Below the pieces are notes generated by a model. That model had not been told where the DNA came from. It saw nothing but the letters and a program-made list of their open reading frames with translations, and ran no database searches. DNA of 35,948 bases, taken from assembly GCF_027451485.1 (NCBI RefSeq), contig NZ_DAIDJE010000027.1, positions 1-35,948 on the forward strand, given 5' to 3'. This document shows positions 10,351 through 19,773 of this stretch, in pieces. This DNA comes from Bradyrhizobium sp. GTDB lineage: Bacteria > Pseudomonadota > Alphaproteobacteria > Rhizobiales > Xanthobacteraceae. Numbering within the stretch: position 1 is the first letter of the stretch; every line of letters starts with the position of its first letter. The position numbers and the translations under genes were made by a program.

Positions 10351-10839
10351 ATGTCCAGGAAGCCACGAAAGGCGCCAAAATCCCTCATTCCGCGGTCCGA
10401 CTTGCAGCTCGGCCGTGCCGTCGAATGGCCCTCCAGGCCCGAGGCTGCAAGACTCGACCGCGTACCCAATCCGCAAAAGGACACGAATTATGTCGTGCGG
10501 TTTACCGCCCCGGAATTCACGTCATTATGCCCGGTCACCGGTCAGCCCGATTTCGCGCACCTGGTCATTGATTACGTTCCCGGCCAGTGGCTCTTGGAAT
10601 CGAAATCGCTGAAGCTTTATGTCGCGAGCTTTCGCAATCACGGCGCTTTCCACGAGGATTGCACGGTCATGATCGGCAAGCGGATTGCCACAGAGATCAA
10701 GCCGAAATGGCTCAGGATCGGCGGCTATTGGTATCCACGCGGCGGCATCCCAATCGATGTATTCTGGCAAACCGGCACACTGCCGAGGGGAATGTGGATA
10801 CCCGACCAGGGAGTGGCACCCTACCGAGGCCGCGGCTAA
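10351..10839 (+). CDS. queF: NADPH-dependent 7-cyano-7-deazaguanine reductase QueF
   Basis: QueF reduces the nitrile of preQ0 to the aminomethyl group of preQ1 with NADPH, a late step of queuosine tRNA modification before insertion by Tgt. The 162 residues correspond to the short, unimodular (YkvM-like) type. The substrate-binding Cys and catalytic Asp are present in [10 protein letters not shown] (Cys60, Asp67). The QueF NADPH motif appears as [10 protein letters not shown] (82-91), followed by [12 protein letters not shown] with the conserved His101 and Glu102. The ATG at 10351 has GGAG upstream. It is transcribed divergently from eno. No other queuosine genes are in the window and I saw no preQ1-riboswitch-like fold upstream. 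Confidence 0.95.
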   Translation: MSRKPRKAPKSLIPRSDLQLGRAVEWPSRPEAARLDRVPNPQKDTNYVVRFTAPEFTSLCPVTGQPDFAHLVIDYVPGQWLLESKSLKLYVASFRNHGAFHEDCTVMIGKRIATEIKPKWLRIGGYWYPRGGIPIDVFWQTGTLPRGMWIPDQGVAPYRGRG

Positions 10840-10937
10840 ATTCACACGTAAAATCGATTGATTTAACGATTATAATCTGTTGGATTGAACGATCAAACGT
10901 CCCGATAGTCGTTGGGCAAATGAAGGAGCCCGACGCT
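10840..10937 (+). promoter_or_regulatory. AT-rich upstream region of yeiH with an inverted repeat
   Basis: This 98-base gap is much richer in A and T than its surroundings. It contains TATAAT at 10871-10876, which could be a -10 element although no good -35 lies at 17 bases, and an inverted repeat AATCG-N10-CGATT (10852-10856 with 10867-10871). A repeat of this size upstream of a gene followed by a LysR regulator could be the regulator's binding site; that role is inferred. The AGGAG Shine-Dalgarno of yeiH is at 10924-10928. Confidence 0.35.
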
Positions 10938-11990
10938 ATGACCCACCGCGTTTCATCGCTCACGTCCAATGTCGACCTCGTCAGTTCGAATCTCAGACGG
11001 GCGCTGGCCATCGTTCCGGGCCTTCTGTTGGCCTCCATGGTCGCGGCATCGACCTATTGGTTGCGCGAGTTGCCGGGAATGACCGCGTTCAGCCCGCTGA
11101 TCCTGGCGATCCTGATTGGCACTGCCGTTCACAACATCGTCGGAACTCCTGCCGTCGCCAAAGCCGGCGTCGCCTTCAGCATGCGACGGCTTCTGCGCAT
11201 CGGCATCATCCTGCTCGGGTTTCAACTGACCGTCAGCCAGATCATCGAAGTTGGGCAGCGCGGCTTTCTCATTATCGCCACAACGCTTCTGACTACTTTC
11301 GTGTTCACGGTTTCGATGGGAAGGTTGCTGGGCGTCGACCGAAAGCTGGCGCAACTGATTGCGGCAGGTACCTCGATTTGCGGTGCTTCCGCCGTTATCG
11401 CCACCAACACGGTGACAAATGGAGACGACGAGGATGTCGCCTATGCGGTGGCCTGCGTGACGATCTTCGGATCGGTCGCGATGTTCGGTTATCCGCTTCT
11501 TCCCGCACTGTTGCACCTGGATCCGCATGCCTTCGGATTATGGACCGGTGCTTCCATCCACGAGATCGCGCAAGTGGTCGCCGCTGCTTTCCAGTACGGG
11601 AAGACCGCAGGAGAATTCGGCACGATCGCAAAACTGTCGCGTGTCGTCCTGCTGGCCCCCGTCGTGATCGCGCTGGGCTGGCTCGCATCTCGCAATGCGA
11701 CTGTGCGAGCGTCTGGCTCCACCGTTTCCCAGCGGCCGCCGATGCCGTGGTTTGTGCTGGGCTTCGTCGCGGTCGTCGGACTGAACAGCCTGATCACGAT
11801 TCCGGCTGCGGAACGGACACAGATAGTGGCCGTCACAACGTTCCTGCTGTCCGTCGCCCTTGCGGCCATGGGGCTGGAAACCGACCTCCGCAAGCTCATG
11901 GCCAGGGGCATCCGCCCGGCGCTGCTGGGCGCACTGGCGTTCCTGTTCATTGCGAGCTTTAGTCTCATGCTGATCAAACTGTTTGGATGA
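10938..11990 (+). CDS. YeiH/UPF0324 family membrane transporter
   Basis: This is a polytopic inner-membrane protein of 350 residues of the YeiH family (UPF0324, putative sulfate/sulfite exporters). About ten hydrophobic segments are visible, beginning with [20 protein letters not shown]. The family's conserved motifs include [44 protein letters not shown] and [17 protein letters not shown]. The ATG at 10938 has AGGAG nine bases upstream, so the longer frame that overlaps queF was not used. A LysR gene starts 6 bases after the stop codon. In enterobacteria yeiH is adjacent to the LysR gene yeiE and linked to sulfite tolerance; a similar job here is inference from context. Confidence 0.88.
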   Translation: MTHRVSSLTSNVDLVSSNLRRALAIVPGLLLASMVAASTYWLRELPGMTAFSPLILAILIGTAVHNIVGTPAVAKAGVAFSMRRLLRIGIILLGFQLTVSQIIEVGQRGFLIIATTLLTTFVFTVSMGRLLGVDRKLAQLIAAGTSICGASAVIATNTVTNGDDEDVAYAVACVTIFGSVAMFGYPLLPALLHLDPHAFGLWTGASIHEIAQVVAAAFQYGKTAGEFGTIAKLSRVVLLAPVVIALGWLASRNATVRASGSTVSQRPPMPWFVLGFVAVVGLNSLITIPAAERTQIVAVTTFLLSVALAAMGLETDLRKLMARGIRPALLGALAFLFIASFSLMLIKLFG

Positions 11991-11996
11991 GGACGA

Positions 11997-12869
11997 ATGA
12001 CCCTGGAACAGCTGCGCATTTTCGTAGCCGTCGCCGAAAAACAGCACGTCACGCGCGCCGCAAACGAATTAAATCTCACCCAGTCGGCTACGAGCGCTGC
12101 GATCGCGGCGCTCGAGGCGCGTTACGGCATCAAGCTGTTCGATCGCGTCGGTCGTGGCATCGCGCTGACCCAGACCGGAAAAGACTTTCTTGTTGAAGCC
12201 CGAGCGGTTCTGACCCGCGCCAGGGACGCCACGCAGGTTCTCAATGACCTCGCCGGTCTGAAGCGCGGTTCGCTTTCCATTGCGGCAAGTCAGACAGTCG
12301 GAAATTATTGGCTGCCGAGCCGCATACAGGCCTTTCACGGCGCCTATCCCGGCATCGACTTGCGCTTGACGATCGCCAACACTGAACAAGTGGCACAGGC
12401 CGTGCTGCGCGGCGATGCCGATCTGGGTTTCGTTGAGGGCGAAATCGACGCGGACCTCGTGACCAGGAGGATTGACGGCGACAGGCTCATCCTGGCCGTC
12501 GGAGCCCGGCATCCGTGGGCCAGCCGAACCAAAGTCTCGGCGAAGGACTTGCCGACGACGACGTGGGTGCTGCGGGAAAGAGGCTCTGGCACGAGGTCGA
12601 TGTTCGAAGCCGGGTTACGCCAGCACGGCGTTAAATTGACAGATCTTCGGATTGCGCTCGAACTGCCCTCCAACGAAGCGGTACGCTCTGCGGTCGAGGC
12701 TGGCGAGGCCGCAACCGCCATCTCGGATCTGGTAGGAGCGCCGTCCATTGCAGCCAGGACGCTCCACCGCGTCAAGTTCGACCTGCCGCGCCGATCGTTC
12801 TACATCCTCCGCCATAGGGAGCGGCACGTCAGCCGCGCCGAAGACGCCCTGCTTAGGTCCCTCGGCTAG
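11997..12869 (+). CDS. LysR-family transcriptional regulator, probable regulator of the yeiH-type gene
   Basis: This is a LysR-type regulator of 290 residues. The N-terminal winged helix-turn-helix (about 1-62) is MTLEQLRIFVAVAEKQHVTR, then AANELNLTQSATSAAIAALE and LFDRVGRGIALTQTG. A periplasmic-binding-like effector domain fills about 90-290 and contains the family-typical GDADLGFVEG and VRSAVEAGEAATAIS. Its closest look is to the CbbR/CysB/YeiE-like branch. GAGGA precedes the ATG. It is co-directional with the transporter and 6 bases behind it, so it is translated from the same mRNA, unlike the usual divergent LysR layout. The effector is not evident; a sulfur oxyanion would fit the transporter. 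Confidence 0.92.
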   Translation: MTLEQLRIFVAVAEKQHVTRAANELNLTQSATSAAIAALEARYGIKLFDRVGRGIALTQTGKDFLVEARAVLTRARDATQVLNDLAGLKRGSLSIAASQTVGNYWLPSRIQAFHGAYPGIDLRLTIANTEQVAQAVLRGDADLGFVEGEIDADLVTRRIDGDRLILAVGARHPWASRTKVSAKDLPTTTWVLRERGSGTRSMFEAGLRQHGVKLTDLRIALELPSNEAVRSAVEAGEAATAISDLVGAPSIAARTLHRVKFDLPRRSFYILRHRERHVSRAEDALLRSLG

Positions 12870-12924
12870 ATTGGCGTTTCGGCCGCTTTGTTCAGCGAGC
12901 CGTTTCCCAGGTGGCTCAAAGACG

Positions 12925-14130
12925 CTAGGCAGCCATGCTGGCATCCGCTGGCGGCCTCTGCCGCAACAGCCGCGCGCAAGCAAAGCCGAGTGCGGTGATG
13001 ATGACCGCGCTGGTCAATAGCGTGGCCATCTTGCCGGCGCTCTGAATACCGAAGCCATAGGCGATCGGGCCGACCGTCTGGCCCATGAAAAAGAAGAACG
13101 AATGCAGCGCGAGTGCCGTGGCGCGGGCCTCGACCGAGAGTTCGCTTGCGAAAACCTGCAAGCAGCCGTGGATCATGTAGAAGCCCCAGCCCATCAACAA
13201 CAGGCATGCGACCTGCACCTTCCATCCCGGACCAAAGCCGATGGCCGCCAGTTGAAGGCCTACCAGGGCCGCGCCCACGATCATCATGCCATTGACGCCG
13301 AGCCGCGGCAGGAAACGCGAGACAGTCAGGGTGTAAAACAGTCCGCCCACGGCAAATCCGGCGATCACGATACCCGCGATTGACAGCCTTGTCTCACCGA
13401 GATCGAACAGAAACGACGCGATATACGGAAACAGACCGAGCACGCAGCACCCTTCAATGAACACGGCGGCGTAGCAGAGCGCATTGGGATTGGCGAAGAT
13501 GGTGCGATAGCCGTGTCGGAGCGTCCTGAGGTTGGTTTTCGGAACATGGACGATCGCCTTGCCGCGAAAGCCGGCGGTAACAGCGACCGAAGCTGCGACC
13601 ACCAAAAGGCCGAGGATCGCGAGCACACCGCGCCAGCCGAGAAAGTCGCCAATCACCCCGGAAAACGATGCCCCTAGGAGGTTGCCCGTCATCGAGCCCG
13701 CTAGCGTGCGCCCGATCGCGACCTGACGCTTTTCGGCTCCGACGAGATCGCTGGTGAGGCTGAGCGCAACCGGAAACACGCCGCCGGAGCCGACCCCGGC
13801 GAGAATGCGGGTGGCAAACAGAAGCGGAAATGATGTCGCCATCGAGCCAAGCATGTTGGCGAGTCCAAGGATCGCGAGGCACGCAATCATCAGGCGGACT
13901 TTGCCGAACAGGTCGGCGGCTGCACCCAACACCGGCTGAACCACGGCGAAAGTGAACGCAAATACGGCGGCAAAACTCGCAGCCGTCGTAATACTGATGC
14001 CAAATTCCTCTGCAATATGCGGCAGCACGGGATCGAGCGCGCGGGCGGAAAGGCTGGCCGCAAAGGTTGCGATCGCAATGATGTTGATCGCTGGCGGCAT
14101 GCGATCCAGCCGCGGCACCGTCTGCGGCAT
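12925..14130 (-). CDS. Major facilitator superfamily transporter
   Basis: This is a 12-helix MFS permease of 401 residues, probably a drug or metabolite exporter of the AraJ/DHA1-like group. Repeated hydrophobic segments run through the protein. The first half has the loop 2-3 motif region GAAADLFGKVRLMIA (motif A-like) and the helix 4-5 region RILAGVGSGGVFPVALSLTS. A central hydrophilic loop (about 190-215) separates the halves. The start at 14130 lies 15 bases after the kdsA stop and has no strong Shine-Dalgarno; an ATG ten codons further in is an alternative. It converges on the LysR gene across 55 bases. No substrate can be named. Confidence 0.87.
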   Translation of the reverse strand: MPQTVPRLDRMPPAINIIAIATFAASLSARALDPVLPHIAEEFGISITTAASFAAVFAFTFAVVQPVLGAAADLFGKVRLMIACLAILGLANMLGSMATSFPLLFATRILAGVGSGGVFPVALSLTSDLVGAEKRQVAIGRTLAGSMTGNLLGASFSGVIGDFLGWRGVLAILGLLVVAASVAVTAGFRGKAIVHVPKTNLRTLRHGYRTIFANPNALCYAAVFIEGCCVLGLFPYIASFLFDLGETRLSIAGIVIAGFAVGGLFYTLTVSRFLPRLGVNGMMIVGAALVGLQLAAIGFGPGWKVQVACLLLMGWGFYMIHGCLQVFASELSVEARATALALHSFFFFMGQTVGPIAYGFGIQSAGKMATLLTSAVIITALGFACARLLRQRPPADASMAA

Positions 14131-14145
14131 CAGCGCGTCACATTC

Positions 14146-15015
14146 TCAGGCATTGTTTTCAAGCATTGTTTTTTGAGTGCTCTTGGCGAGCTTGTCGAAA
14201 GCCATGAGATTTCGCAGGAGGCCTTCGAACTCGCGCAACGGCACCATATTGGGTCCGTCGGAGGGTGCGTGGTCCGGATCGGGATGGGTTTCGATGAACA
14301 CGCCGGCAACACCGACAGCCACCGCCGCCCGCGCCAGTACCGGCACAAACTCTCGCTCCCCACCCGAAGCCGTCCCCTTCCCGCCAGGCTGTTGCACCGA
14401 ATGGGTCGCATCGAAGATCACGGGCGCGCCGGTGGTGCGGGCCAGGATCGGCAGCGCGCGCATGTCCGACACCAGCGTGTTGTAGCCGAACGAAGCGCCA
14501 CGCTCGGTGACCAGGACCTTGGGATTTCCGGCACCCGTGATCTTGGCCACGACATTGGTCATGTCCCACGGCGCGAGGAACTGTCCTTTCTTGACGTTGA
14601 CGACCTTGCCGGTGGCCGCAGCTGCCAGCAGCAGATCGGTCTGACGGCACAGGAACGCCGGAATCTGCAAGACATCGACGGCTTGGGCGACTTCCGCGCA
14701 TTGGGCGGATTCATGCACGTCGGTCAGCACGGGCAAGCCGAGCGCGGCCCGTATTTCAGCAAAGATCGGCAACGCTTGCGCCAGCCCAATTCCCCGCGCG
14801 GCGGAGGCGCTGGTTCGATTGGCCTTGTCGAAGGAGGTTTTGTAGACAAGGCCGATCTTCAAACGGTCCGCGATTTCCTTCAGCGCCGACGCCACCTCAA
14901 GTCCATGGGCGCGGCTCTCGAGCTGGCACGGACCGGCGATGATCGAAATCGGCAGGCGATTGCCGAATTTGACCGGCCCAACATCAACGATCTCTGCGGC
15001 GGAAACGGCGTTCAA
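14146..15015 (-). CDS. kdsA: 3-deoxy-8-phosphooctulonate synthase (KDO-8-P synthase)
   Basis: KdsA condenses PEP with arabinose-5-phosphate to KDO-8-phosphate for the LPS inner core. It has 289 residues. Motifs include IAGPCQLESRAH, YKTSFDKANRTS, LPVLTDVHE, LQIPAFLCRQTDLL, KKGQFLAPWDM, ERGASFGYNTLVSDMR and FIETHPDPDHAPSDGPNMV. Cys30 of IAGPC occupies the position that is Asn in the E. coli enzyme, which marks the metal-dependent class. The start is a TTG at 15015 with AGGA upstream; no ATG lies before the conserved core. The extreme 3' end carries a 13-base tandem duplication. Eno, which makes PEP, is encoded about 4 kb away. Confidence 0.96.
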   Translation of the reverse strand: MNAVSAAEIVDVGPVKFGNRLPISIIAGPCQLESRAHGLEVASALKEIADRLKIGLVYKTSFDKANRTSASAARGIGLAQALPIFAEIRAALGLPVLTDVHESAQCAEVAQAVDVLQIPAFLCRQTDLLLAAAATGKVVNVKKGQFLAPWDMTNVVAKITGAGNPKVLVTERGASFGYNTLVSDMRALPILARTTGAPVIFDATHSVQQPGGKGTASGGEREFVPVLARAAVAVGVAGVFIETHPDPDHAPSDGPNMVPLREFEGLLRNLMAFDKLAKSTQKTMLENNA

Positions 15016-15064
15016 TGGTCTGGGTCCTGTTCGGGCGCGACCATGCCGGGCGCGGAGATTGGGA

Positions 15065-15937
15065 TCAACTCTCTTTTGCAGCTTCGAATATCAGGGTTGC
15101 GCCAAAGGCCTCTTTCGGCGGCAGAACCAACTTTTCGCCATGACGCCTGACGGCCAGCCCGTTCTGCCGATGCAGAGCCTCGGTCCGGCTCGGGTCGGCG
15201 ACGGCAAAGCGCAGGGCGTTCAGCATGATCCCCGCGCCGCCCGCCTCGACCGGGAAGCCCAGGAGATCGCGAGCCGCCGACGGATTGAGAATATCGATAA
15301 CGCCATTCTCCGTCCGCGCGGCCACGCCACCCTCGGTCCTGACAGGTTTCACCCCCGAATAGGCCTCGAGAAACCCCCGATGACTTGCCGGATCGTTGGC
15401 AATCATCACCACGCCGGCAATGCGTTGCGCCGCGTTGGGATGGTTCTGAAACGACGGATTCCAGAAATTCTCCGGAAAATGATGCTGACATGCGGCGAAG
15501 CCCAGATCTGGCGAATGCGGCTCGGCCGCAAAGGCGAGCGAGAACGCCAGCTTCACCGTGCGACCGTCCGCCCGTTTTCCTTCGCGGGCGAAATCGAACA
15601 CTTCGAATGCGCCGATACCAGCTGCCTCGAATGCGCGCGCATCGGTCGCCGCGTCGCGGCTATTGAGCAACAGCATCGAAAATCCTTCGCGGCGGGCGAG
15701 GAAATCTCGGCTGAAGGCGCCGAACGAGAAGAGACGCGGCCGGTGCGGCAGGATCTTTTCGGGTTCGGCGACTTCGAGAATTTCGATGTAGCAGTTCGTC
15801 AGCTGGACGATGCGGTTATGCGTGCCCCACGGATGTCGATTGCGCGCGCCCACCGCGAACCCGGCGCGGACATAAAAATCCGCCGCCGCGTCCAAGTCGC
15901 GCGCCGCATGCACAACATGATCAAGGCCGTGGGGCAT
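15065..15937 (-). CDS. VOC-family (glyoxalase-like domain) protein
   Basis: This is a vicinal-oxygen-chelate fold protein of about 290 residues. The N-terminal half shows MPHGLDHVVHAARDLDAAAD and FYVRAGFAVGARNRHPWGTH, and NCYIEILEV ends the first beta-alpha module. A second module starts near residue 165 (IAGVVMIANDPASHRGFLEA). This layout matches the Glyoxalase_3 type that stands alone in many alphaproteobacteria. I chose the ATG at 15937; an in-frame TTG at 15952 gives five more residues and cannot be excluded. It lies 24 bases downstream of the NIPSNAP gene and 49 bases upstream of kdsA, so the three are probably co-transcribed. No substrate can be inferred. Confidence 0.82.
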   Translation of the reverse strand: MPHGLDHVVHAARDLDAAADFYVRAGFAVGARNRHPWGTHNRIVQLTNCYIEILEVAEPEKILPHRPRLFSFGAFSRDFLARREGFSMLLLNSRDAATDARAFEAAGIGAFEVFDFAREGKRADGRTVKLAFSLAFAAEPHSPDLGFAACQHHFPENFWNPSFQNHPNAAQRIAGVVMIANDPASHRGFLEAYSGVKPVRTEGGVAARTENGVIDILNPSAARDLLGFPVEAGGAGIMLNALRFAVADPSRTEALHRQNGLAVRRHGEKLVLPPKEAFGATLIFEAAKES

Positions 15938-15961
15938 GGCCGGATCTGGCAACCACGGATA

Positions 15962-16288
15962 TTACTTCACCGATGAGAACGAGGTCGGTACCAGCAATTG
16001 GTTGACGATGTTGGCGACGATCTGCCCGTCGGCCTCGGTCTTCGCGCGCGCCTCGATCCACTCCGGATCGCTCTGAAACGCCGCCCATTTCTTGTCGCGG
16101 TCGGCCAGCGATTCCCAGGCGAGCAGATAAGTCAGTTCCTGATTGGACTCACCGACCAGCGTGGTGAAAAAGCCGGCTTGGCGGATGCCATGCTTTTCCC
16201 ACAGCTTCAGTGTGATGGTTTCAAAGCGCTTGAGCAGCGCCGGCAAGCGGCCGGGCACGCAGCGGTAGACGCGGGTTTCATAGATCAT
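15962..16288 (-). CDS. NIPSNAP family protein
   Basis: This is a small (108-residue) dimeric alpha-beta barrel protein of the NIPSNAP family, which has no settled biochemical function in bacteria. It begins MIYETRVYRCVPGRLPALLK and contains LWEKHGIRQAGFFTTLVGES, YLLAWESLADRDKKWAAFQS and DPEWIEAR, the usual family features. An AGGGAG Shine-Dalgarno precedes the ATG at 16288. It sits 106 bases downstream of pyrG, beyond a stem-loop, and leads into the VOC protein and kdsA. Confidence 0.88.
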   Translation of the reverse strand: MIYETRVYRCVPGRLPALLKRFETITLKLWEKHGIRQAGFFTTLVGESNQELTYLLAWESLADRDKKWAAFQSDPEWIEARAKTEADGQIVANIVNQLLVPTSFSSVK

Positions 16289-16341
16289 TGAGCACTCCCT
16301 TTGACTTTCTTCTTGGCGGGCGAGCGTCTTTTCGCAACAAT

Positions 16342-16366
16342 CCGCAGGCCCGTCAAAGGCCTGCGG
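16342..16366 (-). terminator. Stem-loop after pyrG, probable terminator
   Basis: A perfect 9-bp GC-rich stem (CCGCAGGCC at 16342-16350 and its complement at 16358-16366) with a 7-base loop lies 28 bases downstream of the pyrG stop. On the minus strand it is followed by ATTGTTGCG rather than a clean T-run, so its strength is uncertain. Confidence 0.55.
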
Positions 16367-16394
16367 CGGTCAAATCTGCGCTAAGATGAGCCGA

Positions 16395-18038
<1,644 letters not shown>

Positions 18039-18210
18039 TTAAGCCCACTGCTCCGATTCGCCAAAACGAAAAGGCTCTTCGCCGCGAAATTTTCGCAGGC
18101 TGTGGGTGACGCTAAAATCAACGATATATCAGAAGCTTGATATGGACTGCTGATACGAGATGGTAGAGGGCCAAGCTGCATAGCCCTCCCGCTTGATGTC
18201 CAACCGCGTC

Positions 18211-18588
18211 TTACTGCGAGTGCGGCGCTTCCGGGCCGGACGGCGCCGGCTGGTTTTGCTGCTGCTGCTGATCGGATTTCTTGAGCGAATCCAGAATGCC
18301 TCCGCTCGATGGCGTCGCTGGAGTTCCCGGCTGCGACTGCGAGGTCGGCACAATCGAGCTTGGCTTGCGATCGTAGCTGGCGAGCCATGACAAAAGCAGG
18401 CTGGTCGCAAAGAAGCCGACTGCAAGCACCGCAGTCGTGCGAGTCAGGAGGTTGGCCGTGCCTCGGCTCGACATGAAGCCGGCGCCGCCACCCATGCCCA
18501 AGCCTCCGCCTTCGGATTTTTGCAGCAGGACGGTCGCAATCAGCGTCGCGACGATCATCAAATGGATTACGATAATGACAGTCTGCAT
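18211..18588 (-). CDS. secG: Preprotein translocase subunit SecG
   Basis: SecG is the small auxiliary membrane subunit of the SecYEG translocon. Its 125 residues show the first membrane segment (MQTVIIVIHLMIVATLIATV), the family motif LLQKSEGGGLGMGGGAGFMS, then TANLLTRTTAVLAV leading into the second membrane segment at about 51-72. The C-terminal tail (about 78-125) is long, Pro/Ser/Gln-rich and contains a five-Gln run, and is likely disordered and cytoplasmic, a common variable extension in alphaproteobacteria. AAAGG lies upstream of the ATG. The order tpiA-secG-pyrG on one strand is conserved in the relatives I know. Confidence 0.94.
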   Translation of the reverse strand: MQTVIIVIHLMIVATLIATVLLQKSEGGGLGMGGGAGFMSSRGTANLLTRTTAVLAVGFFATSLLLSWLASYDRKPSSIVPTSQSQPGTPATPSSGGILDSLKKSDQQQQQNQPAPSGPEAPHSQ

Positions 18589-18708
18589 TTCGACCTTTCA
18601 TCCCAACCGAAGGTGCCGGCGACCGGTTTCGGTTTTGCGGGGATAGATTTGGGCCGCGTGTTACACGATTGCATGGGGCATTGTCACCCCCGGCCGGATC
18701 CCGCGCCG

Positions 18709-18758
18709 GATCGAATTCGCCGCTTGCGGTGCCGGGACTTTCAGATCGGCGGTACCAG
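18709..18758. repeat. Dispersed repeat, copy A (between secG and tpiA)
   Basis: This 50-base segment matches 28932-28980 with four substitutions and one single-base indel. It begins GATCGAATTCG, has a central CGCTTGCGGT and ends CAGATCGGCGGTACCAG. It lies 8 bases beyond the tpiA stop codon. Unlike copy B, its left flank no longer forms the long palindrome, so this copy looks decayed. The flanking 18589-18766 gap contains no gene. Confidence 0.7.
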
Positions 18759-18766
18759 ACTTCCAG

Positions 18767-19525
18767 CTAGGGACAACCGGCTGCAATCGCAAGGAAGTCG
18801 GAGGCCTTGAGGCTCGCCCCGCCGACCAGTGCGCCGTTCACGTTGGCTATCCCCATTAACTCCCGCGCATTGGACGGTTTGACCGAGCCCCCGTAGAGAA
18901 TACGCATCCGGGCGCCCTCCCCGCTAAACCTGGCAATCAGAGTCTCCCTTATAAACTGATGAATCTGCTCGACATCCTTGGCCGTCGGGGTCAAGCCGGT
19001 GCCGATCGCCCAAACCGGCTCATAGGCCACCACCAGATTGTCCGCACGAGCCCCCTCGGGCAGCGAGCCCTGAAGCTGGCCCCGGCAAATCTGAAGTGTC
19101 TGCCCGGCATCGCGCTGGCTCTGGGTCTCCCCAACGCAGACGATGGCTGAAAGCCCCGCACGCCACGCGGCTTCGGCCTTCTGCCGTACCAAGGCGTCGC
19201 TTTCGCCATGGTCGGCACGGCGCTCCGAGTGACCGACAATGACGGCGCTTGCGCCCGCATCGGCCAGCATTTCGGCGGATATATCGCCGGTGTGGGCACC
19301 CGAGGCCTTGGGATGACAATCCTGACCGCCAAGCCCTATCCCTTGAAAGCCGGCCAGTTTCGCCGCAAAACCGGCAACCAGCGTGGCCGGCGGACAAACC
19401 AGGAGATCTGCCTTGCCAGTCACCTGCGCAGTACCCGCAATAATGGCGTCAAACTCGGCCATCGAGGAACGCAGACCGTTCATTTTCCAGTTGCCGGCGA
19501 CCAGCGGCCGAATGGTGGGGCTCAT
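18767..19525 (-). CDS. tpiA: Triose-phosphate isomerase
   Basis: This enzyme interconverts dihydroxyacetone phosphate and glyceraldehyde-3-phosphate. It is 252 residues long, normal for the family. All catalytic elements are visible: Asn12 and Lys14 in AGNWKMNG, His99 in VGHSERR, Glu169 in [12 protein letters not shown], and the phosphate-binding [13 protein letters not shown] chose the ATG at 19525; a TTG two codons earlier sits closer to the AAAGGA Shine-Dalgarno and may be used instead. Its start faces ppiD across a 248-base divergent gap that must carry both promoters, although I cannot place them. Confidence 0.97.
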   Translation of the reverse strand: MSPTIRPLVAGNWKMNGLRSSMAEFDAIIAGTAQVTGKADLLVCPPATLVAGFAAKLAGFQGIGLGGQDCHPKASGAHTGDISAEMLADAGASAVIVGHSERRADHGESDALVRQKAEAAWRAGLSAIVCVGETQSQRDAGQTLQICRGQLQGSLPEGARADNLVVAYEPVWAIGTGLTPTAKDVEQIHQFIRETLIARFSGEGARMRILYGGSVKPSNARELMGIANVNGALVGGASLKASDFLAIAAGCP

Positions 19526-19773
19526 ATCCAAAAAGTTCCTTTAGGGGAGCAAAGTCAGACCATTCGCTAGCAGAGCCTATCGAAATCGGCCAGATCGGCC
19601 CAAGCCAACCGGTGTGCAGCCGTTAACTCTCTCAATTGCGGCAATGCCCTGGTTGCGAGGGAATAGCTGCCACTTTATGATGCGTTATCAATCCGGTGAC
19701 GCCCTTTTGCGGCATTTGAAAACGAATTCCGTGGGCTGCCGCCGGTTCCCTCCTGCCAACAAGTTGGACCCCT

